Below, piece by piece: positions 1-10,800 of a stretch of 64,000 nucleotides of DNA. This DNA comes from Mactromeris polynyma (Eukaryota; Mollusca; Bivalvia; Venerida; Mactridae): NCBI GenBank assembly GCA_032209605.1, contig JASFXZ010000014.1:16945231-17009230 (forward strand). Reading direction: 5' to 3'. Each line of letters opens with the position of its first letter. Position 1 is the first letter of the stretch. Under the pieces are notes generated by a model that was given only the letters and a program-made list of their open reading frames with translations, had not been told where the DNA came from and made no database searches. Both the position numbers and the translations under genes were made by a program.

Positions 1-94
1 TGTCTTGGCATGACCAGGTTATGGACCGACAGTATCATTCTGGGGCTAAAAGTTGCACTCTTTTCAAACTTAATATCTATCATTTAATATCACA

Positions 95-190
95 GTCACA
101 TGCTGGTCAAAGGGTAGAGCACCAGATTCCTGATCCTGATTTGTTTGGTTCGAATCCCACGACAAGTGAGATTCTTCCAAACTTTAAAAA
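95..190 (+). repeat. tRNA-derived SINE fragment
   Basis: The sequence carries a GGTAGAGCACC stretch (A-box-like part of a tRNA D arm), then a GGTTCGAATCCC B box about 35 bases later. This is the signature of an RNA polymerase III tRNA-derived SINE. Related copies recur in this window in both orientations. It does not fold as a complete tRNA, so it is called a SINE and not a tRNA gene. An open frame over 21-239 runs through it and is treated as chance. Confidence 0.5.
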
Positions 191-258
191 ATTTTTGGGT
201 TTGTTCCAGTCTGGAACTACTCTTGTAAATACTAAATAATAAACAATTAAACATCTTA

Positions 259-564
259 GGCCTAAATTAAAATCAAGTTTGTTTGCCCTTTACCGAACGA
301 CCCGATATTTGGCTGCTGACTCAAACAAATTTATTGCAAAGACTTTTTTATTTTGGTATCGCAATCTGGTGTCTTTCCTTGGTTTAGTATTTGCGCTTCT
401 TTGGGGTTAAATCATATAAACAATAAAGAGGTCAAAAGACTTCCATACTGTCATACAACTTTGTGTTCTATTAAAATTTCCACAATAAAATAAAATATTT
501 TTCCTACCTACCTCTAAAATCTACGGTCGGTAAAGGGCAAACAAAGACTGTTTTCATTTTGGCC
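259..564. mobile_element. Harbinger-like MITE flanked by TTA
   Basis: A 306-bp element with inverted ends. The left end reads GGCCTAAATTAAAATC. The right end, reverse-complemented, reads GGCCAAAATGAAAACA. A stronger inner inverted match (TTTGTTTGCCCTTTACCGA) occurs near 279-297 and near 527-546. It is flanked on both sides by TTA (256-258 and 565-567). Terminal inverted repeats with a three-base TTA target duplication are typical of PIF/Harbinger elements. No transposase is encoded, so it is non-autonomous. The right-hand TTA is also the in-frame TAA at the end of the neighbouring minus-strand coiled-coil gene. Confidence 0.65.
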
Positions 565-3117
565 TTACCTTAAATTCCACACTGGTTCTGTTGTGGCTTT
601 ACGAAAGTTTCTGAAGTCTGAATCAAGTTTATTTTGATTATCCTCAAACTCTTCATACATTTGAGCACAAATTCCTGTGTCACTAGAGTTAGTTCTTATA
701 TGATTCTCTATATCTGCCTGAGTCCGCTTTCTTAAACTGTTTAATTTGATAAACTCTTTCTGCCACACCATTTTATGCTGTTTTAATAAATGATTTTCTT
801 TGTTTTGTTTAGATAGGTGCTCCATTTTTTTCACTTTCAGTAATGTTTTATGAGCTGAAAATTTCTTTTCTGCAGCCAAGTTCCGCAGTTTTTCATAGTC
901 AACTGGTTTAATTTTATTGCTTCGAACACCTTCCACAGCTCTATGTGCAAGACGATCTGAAATGGTATGAATGCTACTCTTAATTCTCAAACATGTCTAT
1001 CATGTCATATACTAAACCACATGCTTTACATCATTCTCAGAACAGATGTCATGATTTTATATGTAATTTAGTAATTTTACATCAATTGAAAAACAAAGTT
1101 ATTACAATTTAAATTAATCACTTTTGATGATTGCTTTCTGGGTTACACACCAGTACTGGTCCCTAATTAAGGGTTTATGAAGTTTGCAGTACCATCAGTA
1201 CAACCTCACCCAAGGCAAGATTCGGACCCACAACATTCGGCCCAGGAGTTCTGTGCTCTACCCCCTGTGCTTATGTCATATGAAACACTGAGTAAACTTG
1301 AACGTCTGTCCACACAGTTGGTCTAGTTAATTTGTAACTGACCTCAAGTTATAGCTATTTTTAAATGATAATGTAAATAAATAGCCTGGAAATGTTTTTA
1401 TATCCATTAGTAAGCTAAAAATACTAAATGTGTTCTGATATAAGAATATGTTCTGAAAGAAATAGTCAGTTGTTGCTTACAGAAGAATCATGGCTTCATC
1501 AAAAAAACATCAAGACTAATTAAACACTCTATCAAAAGATTAATACTTTTAAAAATAGTAACTTTCACTTCTGTGGTACAGATAAAAAATATCAATGCAT
1601 AGTTAAATATTTTCTCCCACACATATGACTGGAGCAAAATACAAAATAGCTTTGAAACAAAAACAAAATATTCAAAAGCCTGAAATGATATAACATGCAA
1701 TGTTACAAAGAATGACAGTTTCAGACAATAACAAATAATATATCTCTTACCTATCTCATCCGACTTGTATGTCAGAACAAACGGTTTTTGGCCGAGATTA
1801 TTCATATTTCTCAAATGCTTGTGAAATATTGTAGAATCTGAAACAGATTATTCTTCTGAACTTAAAAGTTATTACATAATTTGGTCTTGCAAATAAGCCT
1901 TAAACATTTAAACGGTTAGATTCTCTACCATACAGTAGGTTTGGCCTAGGAAGGTGTCCGACCGTTCTCCTATAACAGTATGGGTTTTTTCTACATCATA
2001 GTTCATACATAGTCTCAGAAACAGCTGACTATGATGCGACTGGTAAAAGGCTCTTATTGCATGAATACATTTTTTTGCACTTATCTTCATACTTTATTTC
2101 TGAGATTAATTCAGTCAGAATACAAAATGATTGTTTTGTGCAGCACACTGAAAATAAACTTGACAAGGCATGAAGCATTGTGAAGTCGTTATTCATAACT
2201 TGTGTCACTGAAATAGGCCACATTCATTTGTGACTGACGTAAATCATGGGGGAAAAGTGTGCCTGATGTGGGGCTTGAACCCATGACCCCTTAAACGTTA
2301 ATATGGCGCTCTACCGACTGAGCTAACCGGGGGGGGGGGGGGCGTCTAACCCCACACAACTAAATGACATTATAAATGTGAAATGAAAACTGAAAGTATA
2401 TCGTTATAGCCTTATATGTCTGCGAAATGGCAGCCCGTATGGAAAAAAGGTTGAAATTTCATGACTCTACAATAACTTATCGAATTATTTTTAAGGCAAG
2501 TAGCACTTTTGTGGTTTGATACAACTTTTCTGAACACTGAACATGCTTAATATGAGTAAATCAGTAAATGTAAAATGAGCAAAACTTGAGTCAGGGAAAC
2601 TTGTCACTCCACGATAATAATGGCCAACGAAAGCCAACGTCAATACATTGAATATCAATGTTGATAGTAAACGTATACAAAATAACTACCCAAAGTTAAC
2701 TGTCCCTATGAGACGTCACACGTTCTGAAACATCACGGTTCTCGATTGTTTACTTAGTTGTCATCCACCACCTTGGGTTGCCGATAAATTACACGTCGTC
2801 CGGCCTGCAAACCGGTAATATTCTAATGCCAATATCCTACGCAGTGGTCTCCCTTGATAGGGTCGTCCATAGATTGGTTCCGCGTTCCATTTTACGTTTC
2901 GTTTTCCCTTCTCGGTCCAGTATATCTGTGAAAAACCCACATTTGATTTCATATAAGCCTTTAGCTGCATTAAGTCATTATTTTGTGTGTTTTCACAGAA
3001 ACTAGTTGAATATTTGTTTTTAATTTTATGTTGTTCCAATAATATTTCAAGCGACGGATCGATGCATATGTTGTCAATCTCATTTGATGCTCCTTCTATG
3101 TCGTTGATTACATTCAT
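565..3117 (-). CDS. Unrecognised coiled-coil protein, three exons
   Basis: Minus-strand model: exon A 3117-2772, exon B 1837-1751, exon C 956-565. Phases agree: A ends CAA G|GTGGTG, B starts AT|TCT and ends ATA G|GTAAGA, C starts AT|CGT after a TTTCAG acceptor. The joined frame has 274 codons before TAA. Exon C (141 residues in its open frame) is charged, rich in Lys, Glu, Gln and Asn, with heptad-like spacing, which suggests a long coiled coil. Exon A has an acidic start and a basic, Gly/Arg-containing end. I do not recognise the family. An alternative to the TAA is a donor, AAG|GTAAGG, at 569/568, leading to exons outside the window. The frame is also open upstream of the chosen ATG into a simple repeat, so the start is provisional. 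The stop and possible donor coincide with a MITE target site. AATAAA-like signals on this strand at 335-330 and 352-347 lie inside the MITE. Confidence 0.6.
1128..1290 (-). repeat. SINE-like fragment in intron
   Basis: It contains the end sequence TTCCTGGGTTxxTAACTAGTACTCG in diverged form, plus a reversed B-box-like GATTCGGACCCACAAC stretch ending in a GAGTTCTGTGCTCTACC reversed A-box motif. It lies in the intron between exons B and C of the coiled-coil gene. It resembles the copies at 15045-15190, 26505-26640 and 38830-38995. Confidence 0.45.
2255..2345 (-). repeat. tRNA-like SINE with poly-G end
   Basis: Read on the minus strand it has GGTTAGCTCAGTCGGTAGAG (D arm/A box), and 40 bases later GGGTTCAAGCCCC (T arm/B box), preceded by a run of 12 G. 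The would-be anticodon stem does not pair, so a functional tRNA is unlikely and a tRNA-derived SINE is the better call. Confidence 0.5.
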
Positions 3118-3118
3118 G

Positions 3119-4350
3119 TTATTGTTGTTGGTGATGCTGATAGTACGACGTTGATGATTATTGTTGTTGACGATGTAACCATGATTGATGATAACGGTGT
3201 GGTTGATATTGTTGTTAGTAATATGATGATGTTGTTGATGATGTTGTCATTGAGGAAGGCGTCTTGATGTTATTGTTGGTGATGATGCTATTGCTGAAGT
3301 TGTTATTGTGGATGATGATGAATGTGTTGATGATGAAGTTGTTGATGATGATGAAGTTGTAGATGTTGTTGATGATGACGATGCTAGTAACTTTACTGTT
3401 GATGATGTTGTTGTAGGTGATGATGTTATTATTGGTGTTATTATTGTTGATGATGACAAGTTTGTTGATGATGTTGTTGTTGGTGATGATGTTATTGTTG
3501 ATGTTATTATTGTTGATGATGACAAGTTTGTTGATAATGTTATTGTTGATTATGATGATGCTATTCGTTTTGTTCTTGATGAAGTTCTTGTTGATTATGA
3601 TGATGCTATTGATTTTGTTGTTGATGATGCTGTCGTTGGTGATGACGTTATTGTTGGTATTATTATTGTGGATGATGAAGTTGTTGATGATGTTGTTGTT
3701 TATTATGATGATGCTATTGCTTTTGTTGTTCATGATGTTTTGATGATGTTGTTGTTGTTGGTGTTGACGCGGTTGTTGGTTCTATTATTGTTGATGATGT
3801 TGTTGTTGATGATGACAAGTTTGTTGATAATGTTGTTGTTGATTATGATGATGCTATTGATTTTGTTGTTCATGATGTTGTTGTTGATTATGATGATGCT
3901 CTTGATTTTGTTGTTGATGATGTTGTTGTTGATTATGATGATGCTATTGATTTTGTTGTTGATGATGTTGTTGTTGGTTATGATGATGCTCTTGATTTTG
4001 TTGTTGATGATGTTGTTGTTGGTTATGATGATGCTCTTGATTTTGTTGTTGATAATGTTGTTGTTGATTATGATGATGCTATTGATTTTGTTGTTGATGA
4101 TGTTGTTGTTGATTATGATGATGCTATTGATTTTGTTGTTGATGATGTTGTTGTTGGTTATGATGATGCTCTTGATTTTGTTGTTGATAATGTTGTTGTT
4201 GATTATGATGATGCTATTGATTTTGTTGTTGATGATGTTGTTGTTGATTATGATGATGCTATTGATTTTGTTGTTGATGATGTTGTTGTTGGTTATGATG
4301 ATGCTCTTGATTGTGTTGTTGATGATGTTTTGATGTTGATGTTGTTGTTG
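3119..4350. repeat. GAT/GTT-rich repeat, 45-bp unit in its second half
   Basis: About 1.2 kb built almost only from GAT, GTT and TTG triplets. From about 3858 to 4325 it resolves into a 45-bp unit (ATTGATTTTGTTGTTGATGA plus 25 more) in about ten copies, with ATTGAT/CTTGAT and GATTATG/GGTTATG variants. Because the period is a multiple of three, several frames stay open on both strands for up to 341 codons (Val/Asp, Leu/Met or Asn/Ile polymers). These are compositional and not genes. It directly abuts the presumed 5' end of the minus-strand coiled-coil gene. Confidence 0.85.
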
Positions 4351-4379
4351 TCGTTGTTGATGACAATGATCATAAATAT

Positions 4380-5860
4380 GTAGAAACGTGAAGATAAGAA
4401 AATATATTATTTACACCTAACGACCACAAACCCGGTAGATGTAAATATGCACATGTATACTGGACACTGAAAAGTATTTTTTACAAAGCAGCAATAATCA
4501 TTTTTACAGTAATAAGCATCGTGACAAATGGCGAGAAATATACTCTCTCTACTTTCACTACGGATCTACATGCACGCTCAGGCACTGTCCTAAAATAACG
4601 TAACCAAAGCATACACTGAGTATATTAAGCGCAACATTATTTTGCCACCAGCTTCATAATTTATTATACCATGATCATGTAAGCTTTCAATTATGTAAAT
4701 TTAAAAGTAAACAATTCTGAGAAAATTTCAAGCATAACAATTCTCTACCCGGCGCACGTTGGACGTCACAAACAACGTATAAATCTTCTAACGTTTCCAT
4801 TTCTCAATTTCTCCCATTATGATCAATACTCTATGATACTTACCAACACAGACATGAAATTAGATCGTGCTGTGCACCAAGCTACCTCGTATTATTCACA
4901 AACTGATTAAAATAATACAAGTTTTGTGAGCACGGATTATTGTGACGGTTTGTGGGATTAAAGACATGTATATTTAAGTGCATTAGTAGAATTAGTGGCT
5001 GTATTTTGTATGGTGTCTTGTAACGGCTTTTATATGAAATAGCCTTAAAGAATATGATTTAAATGAGATTAACTCTTTGTCTTTTATTGTTATTAAATGT
5101 AGTTAAAATATAGTATGAGTTGGGTGAGGGTCACAAGGAATAAAGACACACTGTTCCATTCATGATGGTGAAAATACAATGAAACATCACATTGTCCGTT
5201 TTAATACATGCATTTAACGCCACACAATCATGGGATAGTATGGCTTTCAAGGCATGTATTTGCCATTGGTATTGCTTGGTGTATATTTTGAAAAGATTAA
5301 CATTATAGAGTGTTGTGTATATATAACATATTGTCATAGTTCTTATATCAGTTTGGAAAGTACAATAATAACGAACCCATAACGACGATAACTGCTTTAT
5401 ACATATGAGGTGTAAGACATTAATTCAAGAGCTTCTGTAATGCCATGCCAAGAAAAATTTATTACCGTTCATAAAACAAGCGATCTCATTAAAAGCAGTT
5501 TGACTTAATTCAGCTTAGATACCTCTATGCATATTTTGTGGCTTTTCGATATAATTTTAATGAGACTGAAAAAAGTAACAGTCGTGGTATGCATACTTCT
5601 TAGCAACACATTGTGTCATACCTGTCCTGAACGGAGGTATGGTACGTATGTTATTTACTTCAAATCAGATATATCTCAAAGTTCGTCGTATGGGATACAA
5701 TGGCAATACCATAATACCATACATTTCGATTAATTTTCAGTCTCAATGTAGAGCAATGTAAGTTTAATATTTCAGAACTATCGACACGGTAGTATATGCT
5801 ATTCTAGTGGTCAGTAGTATTATATACCTATAAAGTGCTTGAACTAACGAAGGAAAGTAT
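4380..5860. other. Intergenic, no gene seen
   Basis: AT-rich sequence between the coiled-coil gene and the small secreted peptide gene. Open frames here are short (68 codons or fewer), lack splice-consistent neighbours and have no recognisable composition. I see no RNA gene or clear transposon. Confidence 0.5.
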
Positions 5861-5864
5861 TCAC

Positions 5865-5870
5865 TATAAA
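5865..5870 (+). promoter_or_regulatory. TATA box of the small secreted peptide gene
   Basis: TATAAA in the context ACTATAAATTA lies 50 bases before the ATG at 5915. That leaves about 20-25 bases of 5' leader if transcription starts about 30 bases downstream. A second TATAAA-like site lies near 5829. Confidence 0.45.
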
Positions 5871-5914
5871 TTATATTTGCGCTATTATTCACAAATATTT
5901 ACCGTAGCAGAACA

Positions 5915-6806
5915 ATGAAAGTTGGTGTATATATATTCGTATTGTGTCTTGGATTGTTGGCATCAGGTAAGTTACAAAGGTTATGCACTTTAATATTTTG
6001 TGACTATATTTGTAGCCTAATGCTTAATGAAGGCTAATTTAAAAGCGATATTTTTTCCAATAATTTTACTTTTGATGACTGAAGCAAAGACCTTAGAAAA
6101 CTATGGTTTGGACGCATACATTTCTCCATCTTCGTCCATGTTTTCCTGGCAGTTCCAAGGCTGTAAGTCGCTGTGTGATTATTATTTCAGGCTATTTATG
6201 TTTATAGATGTATGTAAAGTTCGCCTTTCCCAATGTGGATTTCTTTTACTTGATATATTATTCATGTTCTCTCCCCCCTTTCGGTCTATTATTACTGACT
6301 TTCTTGATTTTTTCCGTGATCTAGTTCATCCTTTAAACTTTCCCCTTGTTGTCCACCTGGATTGTCCTTAGTTGTTTTATGGTCTGCCAGACCGTTCCTT
6401 GCACCCATATTCCTATTTGTGTTTGCACTTGCACACACTCAGTACCTAGTGTTTTGCGGGCTGTTGATTTCCCGATGGTGGGTGTGGGGAGGCATTGTCT
6501 TCTGTATGTGGCGTTCCCTGTAACTTTTGGTAATCGTAAGTACGTAGTAACAGAAAAAAATATTGTCAATAACGGTTGAATAACTGTGTGGAACTCAAAA
6601 CAATGAATACACACTATAACAGTTTGGATTTTCTGGTTTTAGTTGCGTCATCATCCGAAGAACAATGTGTGGACCAAGGATTGTTTAGTATAGCATGTGC
6701 AGATCTTGAGGAATCATACAAGTTAACAAATGATGGAAAGTCATTGTGTAACAATGAACCGGAACTTGCGCAGAGATGCTGCGCATTCTGTGCTGTGAAA
6801 AAGTAG
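5915..6806 (+). CDS. Small secreted six-cysteine peptide (ShKT-like pattern)
   Basis: Two exons: 5915-5966 and 6643-6806, phase 1 junction, GTAAGT donor and TTTTAG acceptor. The product is 71 residues. Residues 1 to about 17 form a hydrophobic signal peptide encoded almost exactly by exon 1. The mature part has six cysteines at about 26, 36, 53, 63, 64 and 67 (C-x9-C-x16-C-x9-C-C-x2-C), with Asp two residues after the first Cys. That resembles the ShKT fold but is not a perfect match; another small disulfide-rich secreted family is possible. ShKT-like domains occur in many invertebrate secreted proteins, so a toxin role must not be assumed. A TATA box lies upstream and AATAAA follows at 6967-6972. 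The intron holds a dispersed repeat (6137-6535). Confidence 0.7.
6137..6535 (+). repeat. Dispersed repeat family A, near full length
   Basis: It starts with GGCAGTTCCAAGGCTGTAAG, passes through a TTATGGTCTGCCAGACCGTT block, and ends with GAGGCATTGTCTTCTGTATG then GGCGTTCCCTGTAAC. The same ordered blocks recur at 13920-14335 (minus), 61255-61605 (plus), and partially at 21503-21575, 32700-32785 (minus) and 34650-34750. No terminal inverted repeat, tRNA promoter or reverse transcriptase frame is visible, so its class is unknown. Confidence 0.65.
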
Positions 6807-6966
6807 ACGCTAGTGAAATAACGATGTAGTGTTTATACACAATGTTTGTAAACGGTTCCTGGAATATCAAAACCGTGGCTGAGTTCAAGGTTACTAATAA
6901 GAAAAAACAATAATATCTAGATCTATTAAATGTTTTATTTTAGGACAAAAAACGTGCTTAATTTGA

Positions 6967-6972
6967 AATAAA
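6967..6972 (+). terminator. Polyadenylation signal of the small secreted peptide gene
   Basis: AATAAA, 160 bases after the stop codon of the six-cysteine peptide gene, the first canonical signal downstream on this strand. Confidence 0.5.
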
Positions 6973-7883
6973 GTATTCACAATCTGTACTTTCTATACAT
7001 ATGCTCTAGGCTACTGCATTTTTGTTTAGTCTTTCATGTTTCCATATGCTATGTCGATAAGTAACAACTGCATGTATTAGAAGTGTCCTTATGTACAGAA
7101 TTAGAAATGCACATAAAGCAATAAAACCTTCATTTCTTCAGTTTTTGGATTTTATTCTGTAAGGTAACAGGGCGTCAATAAATGCGTTGTTGGGTACCCA
7201 TGCTTAACTATTCCATTTCTCTGGATTCGTCAAAATACATGTATAAAGTAACGGGATGGATTGGTCGCTGACATCCAAAGATGCTAAACATGTTGAAAAA
7301 TAAAAAAAATGGAATAAATTAAACAATTGCGTAACACTTGCTTATCAGTGATTAAAGTTTACTACATAAACTGATAATAACATACAGAAGATGAAAACAA
7401 TAGTCATTCTAAAGTCAAACATTCACAGACACTTCAAATGCGCACGCTTACACACTACTAACCAATGCAAAAACAAACGGTTTTATAATTTACGAATGAA
7501 AGTCATTTAAAATGAAAATCCTGCAATCTGAGATGCGAAATGCGAGTAACGCAGCATTTCTGACACCATACTCGCTCACGTAGTTAGCGCAAAGACCTAA
7601 ATACTGGTCTTTGGTTAGCGGGATGGAAACTTAGTCATTTCGCGGCATGGAATTTTAGTCATTTCGCGGTATGGACAACTGCATGCATATCCCGAAAGAA
7701 ACTTTAAACAAGTAACTATAACCATATAATAAATAAAAGTCACACAGTACACAACAGAAGTGTAAAACAACAAATGATCACACATGCATACATTTGATAC
7801 ATCAAAACATAAATACATATAACTGATATCATATAGCAAAATGTATTCGCCTAGATAATGTTTATTGTTTTACTTCTCGTACA

Positions 7884-10800
7884 CTAAACAGCTCCATATC
7901 CTCCTCTTCTTGTTATTTTACCAAAGACAAACTTACAGCCATCCTGAAAAATATATACTCGTGGTTATCTACGAGATGTATGTCCAACTTTCTGGCTCAT
8001 CGCAAGATTCCCCAGATCTGATCGATATTGGCTCCTGTGCTATAACCGATTTTATATACCCACTTGAACTTCTCAGGCTCATTATCGTTCGCGACTCAAT
8101 TAGCCACCCCGAATTATGCACTATAAGGTTCTGCCTTGTATTTTGTTTCGGCAGATGGTAGCTAATTAGCTTTCTAGCATCGCAAAGATACATTTGTCTT
8201 TTTTCAACAGAAATTATAATGGCACTGACCAATACAACTACTTATTTTGGTAAATTTAAATTTATTTGTGATATATTTGGCCCGTTTTATCAATTTTCTT
8301 ACGAACGAGCGTTTGTAAGATAAGAAATGTTGTGTTTCTTACGAAAATGCTTACGGCGACAGTTTTATCAACGCGATCGTAAGTATGATAGAAGGATGAA
8401 AACTAGCTTAAATAGTTTATTATTTTCTTGAGTTTTAACTTGAATATATAATTTATTGAGGATTTAATATTTTATTTTACAGTCAAATGTCATTGAGGAT
8501 GTCATTCAGCTGGTGATGTTAATGATGCTGATTATCATTAAGGAAAATGTGGAGTGCTGCTTAAAGTCACTAACCACTGTAATTCTAATGATTTATACGA
8601 GATCATAATTAATCTGCATTGATATATATTCATCAAATTCATGTCTTAACAGTTTAAAATTAGGTTTAGCATTAATCCAATAATATTATTTTATTTTTAA
8701 AAGTTGTATGATACAGTTGATTCTGTGCTTTAAATGTAAACCATACATTTTAATTCCATGTACAAGTCCACATACACTCCATTCTTATTTCATCTACTGA
8801 TTGTCAGAAGTTTTACTTTGTGACTGATTATATAACGTTGATTGACTTCTGCATCAGCTAGTATGTATGGAAAATCATATTATACTCTATAAGATAACAA
8901 TACATACTTATTAAAGTATTTCATTCTTTTTTCAGAAATGCCAGACAATTTCATGTGATATGAAGTAGATGAATTGATAAAAAAGTTTTGAACTGTTGTT
9001 GATTTATGTGAAATATTATTAACTTTTTTTGTTACGAACGTTACGAATGCCTATAACCATTCGTAGCATTGTCGTTAAAACTTGCGAGTTCGTAGCGTCT
9101 GCATGCGTACGATAATATTGATAAAACGCTCTCGAGATCGTAAGAACGTCGTAGGCCATTATAACTAATTTAACCACCCTAAGCAAATGAGATATCAAAA
9201 TACTTACTTAAATGCTGGTAAAAGTCAAATATTGTAATTTATCAAAACAATATAATGTTCATTCAACACGCAGATACATTGATCATATCAGACATTTATA
9301 TAAATTCCAACTTATTAAAACCAGAAGATGAGAAGGATAGTTTGGTGAAATATACCTTCACTGCTTTCTTATTATTGATACGAATAACATAATTAAGCAA
9401 GCATTTGCAAATCAGTGCATGTAAAATTGTTTAGCAGTATGTTGTTGCTTGCAAATGTATGTAAAACAAACATATTTTAAGTTGTTACATTGTGTTTATT
9501 CATCTTTTAGGGCTATACTTTTCATTAACGTCTAATGTCTGCCCCCTCGAAGTAAAGACGATATAAATATATATTTCATTTTTTGTAGTCTCTCCGGATT
9601 TCTGCTGTCCGAGTTACACAATCCGTAGCTGCATCTTTTCACCATTGTCACATATTAACATAATATAATATAATCACAATGCTATCAGGAATCTATTAAA
9701 CCTTATTTTTTATCGCGCAGTAATCTCTTCCTGTTTGTCTAAGGTTTGTCTAAGGTAAACGAGCTGCTGGGGGTGTGTCGAAATCCTGTTATCTGATTGG
9801 TCAATCGGACTGTCAATCAAATATCTGAGGAAGGGTCAATTATGTACAAATGTGTACTCCGGACAATAAAGTATAACATTTAAGCCTGTAGTTTTATTCG
9901 GAATAAAAATTCGATTACATTGTAGTACAGTAAAACCTCACTAACGACCACCTCAATAATAAGACCACCTCAAAATGAAGAACACAATTTCCAAGTCCAT
10001 TTTCACTGTTTTGCTCTTTATTAGAGCTCAATTATATCTCAATATTAAGACCAGTTTTCAAAGGTCCCAAGAGTGGTCTTATTATTTAGGTTTTACTGTA
10101 TATATATTTAGTATATCATAGCTGCATGAATTATTTATCCTAAACATGTACTGCCAGGGGAGATAATCAGTGTTATGAGTTTGGCTTTGTTCTCCTCATG
10201 GGCCATTTGGCCAAATGGATTGATGTGAAAATAAACTTTTCAAACTTATCATCGTAAAAGTGTACAAGTACCTTGACAAGGCCAGGGAAAGAAGTCCAAA
10301 GTGAGACTTGGGGTACGAGTTCCTTACCGCTGTTGTGTCGCACAAACTTATTAAACCCAATACCAGCACTGATATAGATGATGACAATAGAGAAAAATCT
10401 GAAAAACAATGATAACAATTATGTTGGTTGCTAGGCAACAGTTGATCAATGAGAACAAGTAAAGACGATAAATGAACAATATTTTAGATTTGGCTTTAAA
10501 TTCCGATCTATCAATCGTAAGTGAAAATTAAAACTCTAGAAAGTGAGATATCTCAAATTTGCCGAGTTTTAGATTTATAATTTCATTAGTTTTCAGCACG
10601 TATTGATTACTTGTTAATGTTTTAAATGATAACCAATAGATAGTTCCCACATCTACAATATTTACCTCCCTTGTTCTGAATTGTCGGCCATATTGATAGG
10701 CAAATTTCTTTAAAGTTTATTGGGAATATAATGTAAACGCTGATAAAGGAATCATATATAAAAAAATAACTTATTCATTATGCTCATCATGTGAACAGTT

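Noticed and set aside
2266..2345. Functional tRNA gene on the minus strand
   Set aside because: Good D- and T-arm motifs, but the anticodon stem does not pair and the acceptor stem is not closed; a tRNA-derived SINE is the better explanation.
3215..4333. Long open frames on both strands (up to 341 codons, Val/Asp, Leu/Met and Asn/Ile polymers)
   Set aside because: They follow from a GAT/GTT triplet repeat with a 45-bp period; there is no start context, splice support or sequence complexity.
7865..8232. Overlapping 98-codon plus and 87-codon minus frames
   Set aside because: Neither shows family resemblance. Part of the plus frame overlaps the antisense of the last M6PR exon, so these are treated as chance frames.
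10173..10271. Read-through C-terminus of M6PR after exon 6 (32 extra residues)
   Set aside because: A good donor (AAG|GTACTT) and a family-matching last exon at 7943-7884 explain the end of the gene better.
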